Source of the DNA: Methanobrevibacter sp.
GTDB taxonomy: Archaea; Methanobacteriota; Methanobacteria; Methanobacteriales; Methanobacteriaceae
DNA: 64,000 bases
NCBI GenBank assembly: GCA_017407115.1
Contig: JAFQXD010000012.1
Location: 56,494 to 120,493, forward strand
Direction: 5' to 3'
The notes beneath the pieces were generated by a model that worked only from the letters and a program-made list of their open reading frames with translations, was not told where the DNA came from and ran no database searches. The position numbers and the translations under genes are program-made. Shown here piece by piece: positions 26,573-35,629 of the stretch (within the stretch, counting starts at the first letter, position 1; each line of letters opens with the position of its first letter).

Positions 26573-27672
26573 TAGCTTAAAACCTCATTTATAATTTCAA
26601 TGAATTTCTCATCCTCTTCCATGGTACAGATGCTTATTCTTATCCAGTATTCATCCAGACCCTTGAATGAAGTGCAATCCCTTACAATCACACCTCTTTT
26701 CATAAGCTCCAAAGCCAATTCGCTGGCGGTAAAACCGGTATCCTTAATTCCAATCAGCATGAAATTGGATTTGGACGGAAATACATTCAATGAATCTATT
26801 TTTGATAGCTCGTCATAGAGGTATTGTCTTGACTGGATTCCTTTTTCAATTGAATCTGCAATATATTCCTTGTCTTTGAACGTATTGAGGGCGGCTACAA
26901 AAGATAATCTTGTTAGGGAAAATACCGGTTTGATTCTGTGCATGTATTCAATGATTTGTGCACATGAAAGGCCGTAGCCGATTCTCATTCCTGCAAGGCC
27001 CAATACCTTGGACATTGTACGGATGATGAAAATATTGTCATATTCGTTAATCAAATCCTTGTTTGTAACTTCAGAGTATTCAAAGTAAGCCTCGTCGATG
27101 ACTATTAGAATTTCAGGATTTCTGGCCGCAATATCTGCCAAAACCTCCTTTTCGATTAGGGTTCCGGTAGGATTGTTCGGACTGCATAAAAAAATCATTT
27201 TTGTTTTGTCTGTGATTGCATCGAAAATGGAATCCACATCCAGTTCATTTTTGTCCAAATCCCATTTTGCATATACCGGACGGGCTCCGTACTGCTGAAG
27301 CAGATATTCGTAGTACATATATGACGGCAAAGGCACTATAAACTCATCACCTTCATCGATGAATGTCTTTGCAAGCACGTCAATGATTTCATCAGCACCA
27401 TCACCTCCGATGATGACCTGATTGTCCTCAACACCGGAATATTCTGCAATTTCTGCCACCAGTTCCTTAAGCTGGGATTCAGGGTATCTGTTGATTGAAC
27501 CGATTTCTGATTTGATGGCTTCCATAGCCTTTGGAGAAGGACCCCATGGATTTTCATTGGACCCTAATTTAATGATTTCATCCTTATTTAAGTTGAATTC
27601 CTCGGCAATCTCTCCCTGAGACCTGCCGGGAACGTAAGAATCCATTTCATCTACAATTTTTCTTGCCTTCAT
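26572..27672 (-). CDS. hisC: Histidinol-phosphate aminotransferase
   Basis: PLP-dependent class II aminotransferase converting imidazole-acetol phosphate to histidinol phosphate. The 366-residue protein contains [14 protein letters not shown] (about residues 36-49), [13 protein letters not shown] (about 163-170), [10 protein letters not shown] (about 190-199) and the PLP lysine in [17 protein letters not shown] (about 218-234), plus the C-terminal arginine WIRISI. It lies two bases behind the gamma-carbonic-anhydrase gene and overlaps nrdG by one base, inside the minus-strand operon. Confidence 0.94.
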   Translation of the reverse strand: MKARKIVDEMDSYVPGRSQGEIAEEFNLNKDEIIKLGSNENPWGPSPKAMEAIKSEIGSINRYPESQLKELVAEIAEYSGVEDNQVIIGGDGADEIIDVLAKTFIDEGDEFIVPLPSYMYYEYLLQQYGARPVYAKWDLDKNELDVDSIFDAITDKTKMIFLCSPNNPTGTLIEKEVLADIAARNPEILIVIDEAYFEYSEVTNKDLINEYDNIFIIRTMSKVLGLAGMRIGYGLSCAQIIEYMHRIKPVFSLTRLSFVAALNTFKDKEYIADSIEKGIQSRQYLYDELSKIDSLNVFPSKSNFMLIGIKDTGFTASELALELMKRGVIVRDCTSFKGLDEYWIRISICTMEEDEKFIEIINEVLS

Positions 27673-27674
27673 TA

Positions 27675-28157
27675 CTAATCTTCCTTATACTGTTTGGAAA
27701 GTTTAACATAATTGTCCGCATTTTCCTGAATATGTTTGATTTGTTCTTCTGTGAGCTGTTTGACTGCACGGGCAGGGACTCCTAAAATTAGACTGCCTTC
27801 TGGAAAGTCCTTGCCTTCACTTACAACAGCGCCTGCACCCACAATGGAATTCTTGGATATGTGCGCTCCGTTTAGGACTGTTGCGTTCATTCCAATCAAA
27901 ACATTGTCGTCAAGTCTGCAGCCGTGAACAACTGCACCGTGACCGACGGAAACGTTGTCTCCTATGACCACAGGAAATCCTTTTGTGCAGTGAACAACGC
28001 AATTGTCCTGAACATTGGAGTTGTTTCCAATAGTGATGGAGTCAGTATCGCCCCTTACAACGGCACCATGCCATATTGATACGTCTTCTCCTAGTTCAAC
28101 ACTTCCGAGTACTTGTGCGCCTGGGCATATTACAATAGAGTCTTTATTATTTTCCAT
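27675..28157 (-). CDS. Gamma-class carbonic anhydrase-like protein
   Basis: The 160-residue protein is a left-handed beta-helix of hexapeptide repeats ([39 protein letters not shown]). It keeps the three metal-binding histidines of the gamma class in CVVHC and VGHGAVVHG, and the RGD arginine. It lacks the catalytic acidic loop of the Methanosarcina enzyme Cam, as do most of the short CamH-type proteins. In the cell it may hydrate CO2 or act as an acyltransferase-like scaffold. It lies twelve bases behind glmU in the same operon. Confidence 0.86.
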   Translation of the reverse strand: MENNKDSIVICPGAQVLGSVELGEDVSIWHGAVVRGDTDSITIGNNSNVQDNCVVHCTKGFPVVIGDNVSVGHGAVVHGCRLDDNVLIGMNATVLNGAHISKNSIVGAGAVVSEGKDFPEGSLILGVPARAVKQLTEEQIKHIQENADNYVKLSKQYKED

Positions 28158-28169
28158 AATATCGCCGAA

Positions 28170-29456
28170 TTATTCTTCTTTCTTTTTATTCTTATCTTGA
28201 ATGATATGATTCTGTTTTACCAACACGCGTGTATCGGAGGGTACATCATCATACAACAAAACCCCTGAACCGATAGTGGCATTGTGTCCAACCTTTACGC
28301 CCGGGGAGAAACTTGAATTGATTCCTGTCTTTACGGAATCTCCGATGATTGAACCGAGCTTACGCCTTCCACTGTCTATCATCATGTTTTTGATTTTGGT
28401 TTTGACTGATTTGTTGTCGAAACGCAGGTTTGCAATGTTTGTTCCCGCTGCAATGTTACAGTTGGAACCTATTACGGAGTCCCCGACATAACTCAGGTGG
28501 CTTACATTGGTATTTTCCATGATGATTGAGTTTTTGATTTCAACGGCGTTTCCGACATGAACATGGTCTCCAAAATAGGAGTTTCCTCTGATGTATGAAT
28601 TCGGACCTATATCACAGTGCTTTCCGATGTATACGTTTCCTTCAATGTATACTCCGGACCTGATTATGCTGTCCTCATCCAGAAAGATTTCACCATGGAT
28701 ATGGGCTCCGTCCTCGATTGTGCCCTTGATTTCGGTTTTCAGATTGCTTATAAGCTCTTCATTGACTTCAATCAGTTCCCATGGACGGCCCACGTCAATC
28801 CAATCCTTGTTGGTTTTATGGCCGATTACCTTTTTGCCGTCGGCAATCTGAAGTGATACCGAATCGGTTATCTCATATTCTCCACGTTCGGAAATCTCTG
28901 TTTTTCTAATCTTATCGAAAATGTCATTGTTAAAAATGTAAATACCTGCATTGACAAGGTTGCTTGGAGCTTCCTCTTTTTTAGGTTTCTCCACAATCTT
29001 TTTGATGTTGCCGTCTTCGATTTCAACAACACCAAAAGCGGAAGGATCTTCAACCTCGGTTAAAACCATCAATGTGTCAGGTGTCATGTAATTGTACTTT
29101 TTGATAATTTCATTGATAATCTCATTGTCTAAAATAATGTCTCCGTTTAAAACTATCAAACTGTCTTCAATAAAGTTTTCACCATAGGAAATAGCATTTG
29201 CAGTTCCAAGGAAATCCTGTTGAGTTTCATAGGTGATGTTGACACCGAATTCACTGCCGTCTCCGAAGTATGCTTTGACCATTTCTTCCTTATAGCGAAC
29301 AATTAATAAAATATCCTTAATACCATTGTCCCTTAATGATTCAATGTTATATTGGATAATCGGTTTTCCAGCTACTGGCAACATGGTTTTAGGCTTTGTA
29401 AGTGTTAACGGCCTCATTCTTGAACCTTCACCAGCACTCAATATAATTGCTTTCAT
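28170..29456 (-). CDS. glmU: Bifunctional sugar-1-phosphate nucleotidyltransferase/acetyltransferase (GlmU-like)
   Basis: The 428-residue protein has an N-terminal nucleotidyltransferase domain (about 1-235) with LSAGEGSRMRPLTLTKPKTMLPVAGKP (quoted from residues 6-32, key LSAGEGSRMRPLT) and VLNGDIILD, and a C-terminal left-handed beta-helix (about 240-410) with NSIIMENTNVSHLSYVGDSVIG. This fits the archaeal GlmU that acetylates glucosamine-1-phosphate and forms UDP-GlcNAc. It opens a five-gene operon and would work with the GlmM enzymes of this window to supply sugar for pseudomurein and glycoproteins. Confidence 0.88.
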   Translation of the reverse strand: MKAIILSAGEGSRMRPLTLTKPKTMLPVAGKPIIQYNIESLRDNGIKDILLIVRYKEEMVKAYFGDGSEFGVNITYETQQDFLGTANAISYGENFIEDSLIVLNGDIILDNEIINEIIKKYNYMTPDTLMVLTEVEDPSAFGVVEIEDGNIKKIVEKPKKEEAPSNLVNAGIYIFNNDIFDKIRKTEISERGEYEITDSVSLQIADGKKVIGHKTNKDWIDVGRPWELIEVNEELISNLKTEIKGTIEDGAHIHGEIFLDEDSIIRSGVYIEGNVYIGKHCDIGPNSYIRGNSYFGDHVHVGNAVEIKNSIIMENTNVSHLSYVGDSVIGSNCNIAAGTNIANLRFDNKSVKTKIKNMMIDSGRRKLGSIIGDSVKTGINSSFSPGVKVGHNATIGSGVLLYDDVPSDTRVLVKQNHIIQDKNKKKEE

Positions 29457-29567
29457 TTTCTATCCCCATAAAAATTATCTAATAATATTATATGTTTAAC
29501 TCTTTACCTATAAATTAATTTCTCTAAATCAAATAACTAATTTTAAATAATAGTTGCAATATAGTAG

Positions 29568-29576
29568 AACTATATT
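29568..29576 (+). promoter_or_regulatory. TATA box of the rubredoxin gene
   Basis: CTATATTAG about 45 bases before the ATG predicts a short leader that contains a strong AAAGGAGAT ribosome-binding site. Confidence 0.4.
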
Positions 29577-29617
29577 AGCTATGCTAATAGCAAAAAACAC
29601 AAAAGGAGATTAATAAA

Positions 29618-29785
29618 ATGACTGTATATGTTTGTTTACACTGTGAATACAGATTTGATTCAGAAAAAGGTGACCCTGCTTACGACATTCCTGCTGGAGC
29701 AACTCCTGCAGACATGCCAGAAGGTTGGGCTTGCCCAGAATGCGCAGCTTTAGGTATTGACGCATTCATCGCAGAAGAAGAATAA
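29618..29785 (+). CDS. Rubredoxin
   Basis: A 55-codon gene: small iron-only electron carrier. Iron would be held by C6-x2-C9 (VCLHCEY) and C39-x2-C42 (WACPECAA), the two knuckles of rubredoxin, with the usual PAYDIPAGA and MPEGW between them. The first knuckle reads CLHC rather than the common CxxCGY, so the conserved Gly after Cys9 is Glu; the second is CPECAA instead of CPxCG. It has a strong ribosome-binding site and its own promoter and terminator, so it is expressed alone and probably highly, fitting a role in oxidative-stress defence or F420H2 oxidase electron supply. Confidence 0.92.
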   Translation: MTVYVCLHCEYRFDSEKGDPAYDIPAGATPADMPEGWACPECAALGIDAFIAEEE

Positions 29786-29794
29786 TTCTTCTTC
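29774..29794 (+). terminator. Terminator whose stem includes the end of the rubredoxin gene
   Basis: GAAGAAGAA (29774-29782) pairs with TTCTTCTTC (29786-29794); the loop is the stop codon TAA. The stem is made from the three final Glu codons and is followed by a run of eight T at 29799-29806. Confidence 0.6.
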
Positions 29795-29886
29795 TCAAAT
29801 TTTTTTTATTTTTCTCTTATAAGCTATTTTTTAAATTTTAGAAAGCCCTATTTCGAACTGGCGGCAAATAAAACTTTAGGGATATA

Positions 29887-30558
29887 ATGGATGTGAAACT
29901 ATTCTCTCAGGCCCTGATTAAGTTCATTTCAGGACTGATAATAATCTGTCTGTTGCTTTTCATACCTGCCGGAACATTGAATTACCCGAATGGATGGCTA
30001 TTCATAGCACTGCTATTTCTGCCCATGCTTGTTGTTGGAACCGTCATATTTTTCAAATCCCCTGATCTTTTAAAGAGAAGACTGAACGCAAAAGAAGAGG
30101 AGAGCGAACAGAAAATGGTGATTGTGATAAGCGGAATCATATTTCTATCAGCATTCATTGTTGCAGGGCTGAATTTCCGCTTCGGATGGTTCAAGCTACC
30201 TGAAACGGTAGTCATTCTGGCTTCGACGATATTTTTAATAAGCTATGGAATGTATGGGGAAGTATTGAGGGAAAATCAGTACCTTTCACGCACTGTCGAA
30301 GTGAGTGAAAACCAAAAAGTCGTCGACAGCGGATTGTATGGGATTGTCAGACATCCAATGTACACCTCAACAATATTTCTGTTCCTATCCATGCCACTGG
30401 TTCTTGATTCGATTTTTTCATTCATCATAATGCTTGCATATCCTGCAATCATATTATTGAGGATAGGAAATGAGGAAAAAGTATTAGAAAACGAATTAAA
30501 AGGTTATAAGGACTACAAGCAAAAAGTGAAATACAAACTTATACCGTTCATACTGTAA
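29887..30558 (+). CDS. Isoprenylcysteine carboxyl methyltransferase-family membrane protein
   Basis: The 223-residue protein has about five transmembrane helices and the ICMT/PEMT signature near the C terminus: RENQYLSRTVEV, then GLYGIVRHPMYTSTIF (about residues 152-167) with the RHPxY SAM-binding motif, and the RIGNEEKVLENELKGYKDYKQK segment typical of the family. Such enzymes methylate lipids or small molecules at the membrane; the natural acceptor is unknown in archaea. It is 22 bases upstream of the TfoX-like gene. Confidence 0.83.
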   Translation: MDVKLFSQALIKFISGLIIICLLLFIPAGTLNYPNGWLFIALLFLPMLVVGTVIFFKSPDLLKRRLNAKEEESEQKMVIVISGIIFLSAFIVAGLNFRFGWFKLPETVVILASTIFLISYGMYGEVLRENQYLSRTVEVSENQKVVDSGLYGIVRHPMYTSTIFLFLSMPLVLDSIFSFIIMLAYPAIILLRIGNEEKVLENELKGYKDYKQKVKYKLIPFIL

Positions 30559-30579
30559 TTGTTTTAGGAAGTGATTAAC

Positions 30580-30894
30580 ATGACATCAAGCAAGGAATAT
30601 CTGGAATACATACTGGAGCAGCTGTCTGATTTGGAGGGCATAACCCATAGGGCAATGATGGGAGAATACATCATATATTATCGCGGAAAAATCATCGGAG
30701 GTATCTACGATGACCGCTTTTTGATAAAACCTGTTAAAACAGCCAAAAAAATGATGCCCGATGCAGACATGGAACTGCCGTATGAAGGTGCAAAGGAAAT
30801 GCTGCTCGTTGATGATGTGGAAAACAGAGAATTTCTAAAAGAATTGATTGAAGCGATGTATGATGAGCTTCCTTCTGCAAGAAGACGCAGATAG
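30580..30894 (+). CDS. TfoX N-terminal-domain protein
   Basis: The 104-residue protein is a single TfoX-N domain: LEGITHRAMMGEYIIYYRGKIIGGIYDDRFLIKP (about 17-50) and an end rich in arginine (SARRRR). In bacteria TfoX/Sxy regulates competence genes, but stand-alone N-domain proteins are common in other species with unknown role. The GTG at 30571 belongs to the AAGTGAT ribosome-binding site; ATG 30580 is the start. It is co-directional with the methyltransferase gene. Confidence 0.8.
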   Translation: MTSSKEYLEYILEQLSDLEGITHRAMMGEYIIYYRGKIIGGIYDDRFLIKPVKTAKKMMPDADMELPYEGAKEMLLVDDVENREFLKELIEAMYDELPSARRRR

Positions 30895-31171
30895 CAAGTG
30901 GTGTTCTTAATAATGTTTAAAACAAGTTTAAGTTTGTACCGACTAATATTTGCTGATTTATTTTTTTCTAAACAATCATAATGTTACAAAATTAGCAAAA
31001 TAATATAAAATCAATGCCCACAACATGTTTGCACATGTTTGAACAGGTAGACATTGAAAACACATCAAACTAAAGTTCAGAATTCATGTATGCAAATGTG
31101 GAATTTACTATCCAACAACAGATTCCCATTTACGGGATTTAATTTTGAAGGCACCTATGAATAACCTGAAT
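30895..31171. other. Intergenic region without a recognisable gene
   Basis: No convincing gene is seen. There is a direct repeat ACATGTTTG (31022-31030 and 31033-31043 region) and a coding-like stretch on both strands near 31091-31165 without a proper start, possibly a remnant. It lies between convergent TfoX-N and AAA ATPase genes. Confidence 0.4.
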
Positions 31172-32365
31172 TCATATGCTTTTATAAGGAAATACTCCTT
31201 TTATCCGATATTCGTTTTTCAACCATGCTCTGAAAACAGAGTTTGGCATATAATACATATTATTTTCCATTTCAATTAGTCCTTTGTCCTGTAAATTGTT
31301 CAGTGATCTTCCGATTCCGCCACTGGTCACTTCCAATTTTTTAGCAATGTCTGACCTTTTTAAGGAATCATCAAGAAGAGTTGTCAGAATTTTCTGTTCC
31401 TGCAGATTTAGTTTAAACCATGATCCAGTAAAATGCATTGCCAAAACCGGTAAAAACTTATTGAAATTTTCTTTGATTGATTGTGAATCCAGAAGAGTGT
31501 TTTTTGGAAGCAAATTTCCGAATACATTTATATAAAATGGAATTCCTTTTGTGCAGTTATAAAATTGCTCAAAGCCGTCTTCACTGAATTTCAGGTAATC
31601 CGCCCTTTCCTGCAAGTACTCCTTTGTTGTTTCAAATGAGAATGGTTTTATTTCGATTGTCAGCATCCTTCCGCCAAAAGCACCATTGCTTCCAGCTATT
31701 TCTTCAATCAACCTGTCTTTAATACCCATACTTCCTGAAAATATGTATGAAACATTGTTCTGCTTTTGTATAAAGCTCCTCATATACCATAAAAAATCGT
31801 TTAACTGGTCGCCAAGCTCCTTTATTATCTGAAATTCATCGAAAAATATGAATACTCCATTAATATACATATCATATTCATCATAGAGATATTGTGGCAA
31901 GTCCATAACGAAGTTGGCTAATTTTTTGTAGTTTTCCTCAGTCCATAAAAATGGTACAGGATATCCTTTAATGCTTGTAATTTCCTTTAATGTGATGTCA
32001 TGGGTTCTTATATATTTCTCCATTTTTTTGTCTTCGGTATTTATTCCAAATTCCTTGCATTCCTTCATGATTTCATCATACATCAATTCAATTACGGACT
32101 TTCTTGAAAATTCGCCCATCTGATATGCATTTGATGATGACAAATCTATGTAGACAACCAGATACTTTTCATTTCTGAATTCATTTTGTATTTTTTTCAT
32201 TAATGCTGATTTGCCCACTCCTCTTATTCCGGTTAGCAATATGGAAGGAGAAGTGCCATATTGACCGCTTTTTAACAAATCGGATATGAATTTAATATCT
32301 TCTATTCTGTTGTAGAACTGATTATCATCCAAATCAATGTTAGTTCCCCATGCCAATTCATTCAT
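31172..32365 (-). CDS. Archaeal AAA ATPase with C-terminal winged helix
   Basis: The 397-residue protein is an archaeal-type STAND/ATPase-2 family member: Walker A TGIRGVGKSALMKK (GxxGxGKS at about 46-53), Walker B GVFIFFDEFQII (about 168-179), a sensor region FSGSMGIKDRLI, and a C-terminal winged helix (about 345-385, SDIAKKLEVTSGGIGRSLNNLQDKGLI) that could bind DNA. Members are abundant in archaea and often linked to mobile elements; function is unknown. ATG 32365 is chosen because the GTG nine bases earlier lies in the AAGTGAT ribosome-binding site. The region upstream holds a duplicated pair of palindromes. Confidence 0.8.
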   Translation of the reverse strand: MNELAWGTNIDLDDNQFYNRIEDIKFISDLLKSGQYGTSPSILLTGIRGVGKSALMKKIQNEFRNEKYLVVYIDLSSSNAYQMGEFSRKSVIELMYDEIMKECKEFGINTEDKKMEKYIRTHDITLKEITSIKGYPVPFLWTEENYKKLANFVMDLPQYLYDEYDMYINGVFIFFDEFQIIKELGDQLNDFLWYMRSFIQKQNNVSYIFSGSMGIKDRLIEEIAGSNGAFGGRMLTIEIKPFSFETTKEYLQERADYLKFSEDGFEQFYNCTKGIPFYINVFGNLLPKNTLLDSQSIKENFNKFLPVLAMHFTGSWFKLNLQEQKILTTLLDDSLKRSDIAKKLEVTSGGIGRSLNNLQDKGLIEMENNMYYMPNSVFRAWLKNEYRIKGVFPYKSI

Positions 32366-32408
32366 GTTTATCACTTGACTTTAACTTTAATATTTATATT
32401 ATTTAAAA

Positions 32409-32490
32409 GTATTCAATTTGAATAATTTATCCTAACTGGATAATTAATCCCATGTATTCAATTTGAATAATTTATCCTAACTGGATAATT
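32409..32490. repeat. Two copies of a 37-base double palindrome upstream of the AAA ATPase gene
   Basis: The same 37 bases occur at 32409-32445 and 32454-32490 (period 45). Each copy holds two perfect inverted repeats: ATTCAAtTTGAAT and TTATCCtaactGGATAA. The first copy ends 44 bases before the ATPase start, just upstream of its AT-rich promoter, which is the place for an operator. This may be the binding site of the ATPase's own winged helix or of another regulator. Confidence 0.65.
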
Positions 32491-32525
32491 TATCCATAAT
32501 ATCCTGCCAGAATACATCCTAATCA

Positions 32526-32660
32526 TCAGAGCATTTTTTCACCGTTTTCCAATTTATGATAACATTTGGGATTGACAGTGGTGAATTGTCCGTCATCAGC
32601 GACCTGCATTTGAATTTCCCTTACGTTACGTTTAATTTTTACCATACGAAGATTTTCCAT
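32526..32660 (-). CDS. Candidate 44-residue small protein
   Basis: A short reading frame, ATG at 32660, with GGTG upstream and a clearly less AT-rich sequence than its surroundings. The product is basic at the N terminus (MENLRMVKIKRNVREIQ), then acidic and polar, ending KLENGEKML. It contains one cysteine. I do not recognise it; the stretch may instead be the remnant of a longer gene. It is followed by the repeat pair that precedes the AAA ATPase gene in the same direction. Confidence 0.4.
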   Translation of the reverse strand: MENLRMVKIKRNVREIQMQVADDGQFTTVNPKCYHKLENGEKML

Positions 32661-32954
32661 GAATTGCACCTTGAAATCAATCAACAGTTAATGTTTTAAC
32701 GAATTTGAAGATGGCTACAAATGCTCCAACAATTCAGATATCTCATCAATATCTTCCTTAGAAATACACCATTTAACTATTTTTTGATAATTTTAGTTGC
32801 ATTTTTTCAATAGTTTATTTTACAATTTAATTAAAAAATATATTTTCAAAGTGCGACTTTATGAAAAAACAAAAATACGGTTGATTAAACATACATGTAT
32901 TAAAACAGTACAAAACTAGTCAAAAAAAGTAATATTGAAGATGAAAACCATCTT
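32661..32954. other. Intergenic region with a possible gene remnant
   Basis: No intact gene. On the minus strand 32789-32715 reads about 24 codons (KIVKWCISKEDIDEISELLE in part) ending in a stop but with no start codon, which looks like the 3' end of a decayed gene. The rest is very AT-rich. Confidence 0.35.
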
Positions 32955-34292
32955 CTATAAATTTTCATTAATTATTTTCACACAAGTTTCCTTAATCTCT
33001 TCTGCCCTTTGAGCATCACGAGATTCCAAAGTGATTCTTATATAATCTTCAGTTCCGGACGGTCTTACCAATACCCAGCTGTCATCGGCGAATGTAAGCC
33101 TTACCCCATCAATTGAGTTTACATCTGAAATATCGTCAAATGCTGATTTCAAAAGATCTTCCATGTTTTCCATTACTTTGATTTTTGCCTCTTTGGAGCA
33201 TGTTATCTTTTCACGGATGTTCGGATATGAAGGGATTTTAGCAAGCAAATCAGATAACTTGCCTTTTTTGGATACAAGTTCCGCCATTCTCAAACCGGAT
33301 AGGATACCATCTGGACACATGCAGAAGTCCGGATGCAACCAGGTTCCTGAAGGCTCCCCACCGAATGCTGCGTCCTTTTCAATGATTACCTCAGCCACAT
33401 TGACATCTCCAACAGGAGTCCTGAAAACTTCGCCCTTTACGGATTCGTCCATGCACAATCCAGCATCAACGGTTGTCACGACATCTCCGTCGAACTCTTT
33501 TGAAATCAATGCCAAAAGTGAATCGAATGGTGAAATGTTACCATTTTCATCGACTGTAATCATCCTATCTGCATCGCCGTCGTGAGCAACTCCCAAATCG
33601 GCCCCAATGGCTACAACAGTTTTCATAAGATTTCCTAGGTTTTCGGCATTAGGTTCCGGATTTCTTCCCGGGAAAAATCCGTCAGGCTGTGAGTTCAATG
33701 TTGTGACTTCGCATCCCGCTTTTCTAAATACTAAAGGTGATATTTCGCTTCCTGCACCGGATGCACAGTCAATTACCACTTTAAGGCCTTCCTTGATGTC
33801 AACCATGCCAACCAAATCATCAATATACTGTCCCTTGATCTGTTCGTTGACGCTTAATTTTCCAACCTTATCCCATGAGACTGAAACGTATGCTTTTTCG
33901 GCATAAATCCTCTCGATTTCCGCTTCCTGTTTGGAAGTATATGCCATTCCGTTTTTGTTCCACAACTTGATTCCGTTATAAGGGGACGGATTGTGTGAAG
34001 CGGTAAGCATTATTCCCGCATCGGCATCGAGTTTTTCGGTAGCATAACCAACCAATGGAGTTGGAACCATACCAATCTTAACTACATTGATTCCGCTTTC
34101 CAGAAGCCCTGCACAGATTGCCTGGTCGAGCATTTCATTTGTTGTACGGGTATCGTAACCTAAAACGACAGTACCTTCATTTCCAAGATAATATGCAAGA
34201 GACTTACCTACATTCAATGCAAGTTCACAAGTCACTTCAGAGCCCACCAGTCCTCTGATTCCGGATGTTCCGAATAGTTTTTCAGCCACCAT
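32955..34292 (-). CDS. glmM: Phosphoglucosamine mutase-like phosphohexomutase (second copy)
   Basis: A second complete phosphohexomutase of 445 residues: LTASHNPSPYNGIKLW (about 93-108), HDGDADRMI (about 228-236), GGEPSGTW (about 308-315) and RPSGTEDYIRI (about 411-421). It differs from the copy at 23168 in the sugar-specificity loop (GEPSGTW against GEENGGL), so the two enzymes may favour different sugars. It lies eight bases behind the phosphoglycerate mutase gene and is probably cotranscribed with it. Confidence 0.88.
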   Translation of the reverse strand: MVAEKLFGTSGIRGLVGSEVTCELALNVGKSLAYYLGNEGTVVLGYDTRTTNEMLDQAICAGLLESGINVVKIGMVPTPLVGYATEKLDADAGIMLTASHNPSPYNGIKLWNKNGMAYTSKQEAEIERIYAEKAYVSVSWDKVGKLSVNEQIKGQYIDDLVGMVDIKEGLKVVIDCASGAGSEISPLVFRKAGCEVTTLNSQPDGFFPGRNPEPNAENLGNLMKTVVAIGADLGVAHDGDADRMITVDENGNISPFDSLLALISKEFDGDVVTTVDAGLCMDESVKGEVFRTPVGDVNVAEVIIEKDAAFGGEPSGTWLHPDFCMCPDGILSGLRMAELVSKKGKLSDLLAKIPSYPNIREKITCSKEAKIKVMENMEDLLKSAFDDISDVNSIDGVRLTFADDSWVLVRPSGTEDYIRITLESRDAQRAEEIKETCVKIINENL

Positions 34293-34300
34293 ATTATCAC

Positions 34301-35539
34301 CTATGCACCGAATTTATGGGCATAATTCATTAAGTCCATCATAATGTTCATCACGTCTGCTCCTCTGATTCTGTTGAGGCCACCTTTTGCACAGGCCCTT
34401 TCGGAGAATTCACAAACATCATCAACCCTTACTTCAGGGCCTCTAATCAATACAGGCACAGGATCTCCTGAGTGGTTTTTGACTGAAATCGGGGTTGAAT
34501 GGTCAGCGGTCAGGTAAATGTAAACGTCTTCAAGCTTTATGAGTTCGCTCATTACAACCTCATCGACTTTTTCTATGAATTCCTTTTTCTCCATTGTCTG
34601 GCCGTCGTGGCCCGCTTCGTCTGCACCGTCAATGTTGATTAGGAAAAAGTCATGGTCTGAGTTTTTAACCTGGTCTATGATTGTATCACGGATGTTGTCA
34701 AGATTTGTGTCGATTCCGCCGGTTACGTCTTCCATTTCAATGACGTCCATTCCTGCAAATCTTCCGATTCCCATAATCAATCCGGTTTCTGCAATACAGG
34801 CTGAGTTGACTTCATATTTTTCATTTAAAGGCTCTACGCTAGGAACTTCACCTGCACCACGCGGGATGACAATGTTTGCAGGAGGTTCGCCTTCCTCGAT
34901 TCTTTTAATGTTGACAGGATGGTCTTTGGTCATTTCATAAGTTTTCACGACCAGCTTGTTCAAGATGTCTGCGGTTTTTGCCGCTTCTGGAGTATCGTCC
35001 AACGGTTTGACTTCTTTAGGTTTGTTTCCTTCCACTTTAGGGTCTGCATCACTTACTTTGCCTGAAAGGCCTTCACCTCTTAGGACCAAGACTGCCCTGT
35101 GGCCTGTGGATTCCTTAAAGATGATTTTGATATCAGGATAGTCATCCAAAACCATTGTATTCAATACGTCGACTATTTCCTTGGTTCCTTCCTTGATTCT
35201 TCCTGCACGCCTGTCGGTTACAGTCAAGTCATCATCCACGGTTGAAAAATTACACCTGAATGCGATGTCGCCCGGCAAAACCTCTACGCCTACACCATTC
35301 GCTTCGAACGGACCTCTTCCGGTGTAGACTTCATAAGGGTCATAGCCTAAAATTGACAGGTGTGCTGTGTCACTTCCAGGTATGATTCCGGGAGCTATTG
35401 AATCCATTATACCAGTAATCCCTTCTTCTGCCATCTTATCCATGTTTGGAGTGTGTGCAGCTTCAAGAGGAGTTTTATTTCCTAATTCCTTAATAGGACG
35501 GTCCCCCATACCATCCATGATTAAAATAAGACCTTTCAT
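34301..35539 (-). CDS. apgM: 2,3-bisphosphoglycerate-independent phosphoglycerate mutase (archaeal type)
   Basis: Interconverts 3- and 2-phosphoglycerate in gluconeogenesis/glycolysis. The 412-residue protein has the alkaline-phosphatase-superfamily motifs: LILIMDGMGDRP (about 4-15, metal ligand Asp), GSDTAHLSILGYDP (about 57-70, catalytic Ser) and a C-terminal metal site with DGADEAGHDGQ and TADHSTP. It lacks the iPGM insertion of bacterial type. The ATG at 35539 follows a perfect AGGTGAT; the upstream in-frame GTG (35548) is part of that site. It probably leads an operon with the second glmM. Confidence 0.93.
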   Translation of the reverse strand: MKGLILIMDGMGDRPIKELGNKTPLEAAHTPNMDKMAEEGITGIMDSIAPGIIPGSDTAHLSILGYDPYEVYTGRGPFEANGVGVEVLPGDIAFRCNFSTVDDDLTVTDRRAGRIKEGTKEIVDVLNTMVLDDYPDIKIIFKESTGHRAVLVLRGEGLSGKVSDADPKVEGNKPKEVKPLDDTPEAAKTADILNKLVVKTYEMTKDHPVNIKRIEEGEPPANIVIPRGAGEVPSVEPLNEKYEVNSACIAETGLIMGIGRFAGMDVIEMEDVTGGIDTNLDNIRDTIIDQVKNSDHDFFLINIDGADEAGHDGQTMEKKEFIEKVDEVVMSELIKLEDVYIYLTADHSTPISVKNHSGDPVPVLIRGPEVRVDDVCEFSERACAKGGLNRIRGADVMNIMMDLMNYAHKFGA

Positions 35540-35629
35540 AAATATCACCTAAATTATAATAATATGATTTTTATATTTAATAGTTAAAATAATTTGTTTA
35601 AAAAATAGTTTAAAAAATTAAAATTGATT

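Noticed and set aside
31020..31171. Transposase remnant next to the AAA ATPase gene
   Set aside because: Short coding-like stretches exist but no motif, inverted ends or similarity that I can name.
32409..32490. CRISPR array
   Set aside because: Only two copies of the repeat with an eight-base spacer; the repeats are palindromic operators, not a CRISPR. No other array or cas gene was seen.
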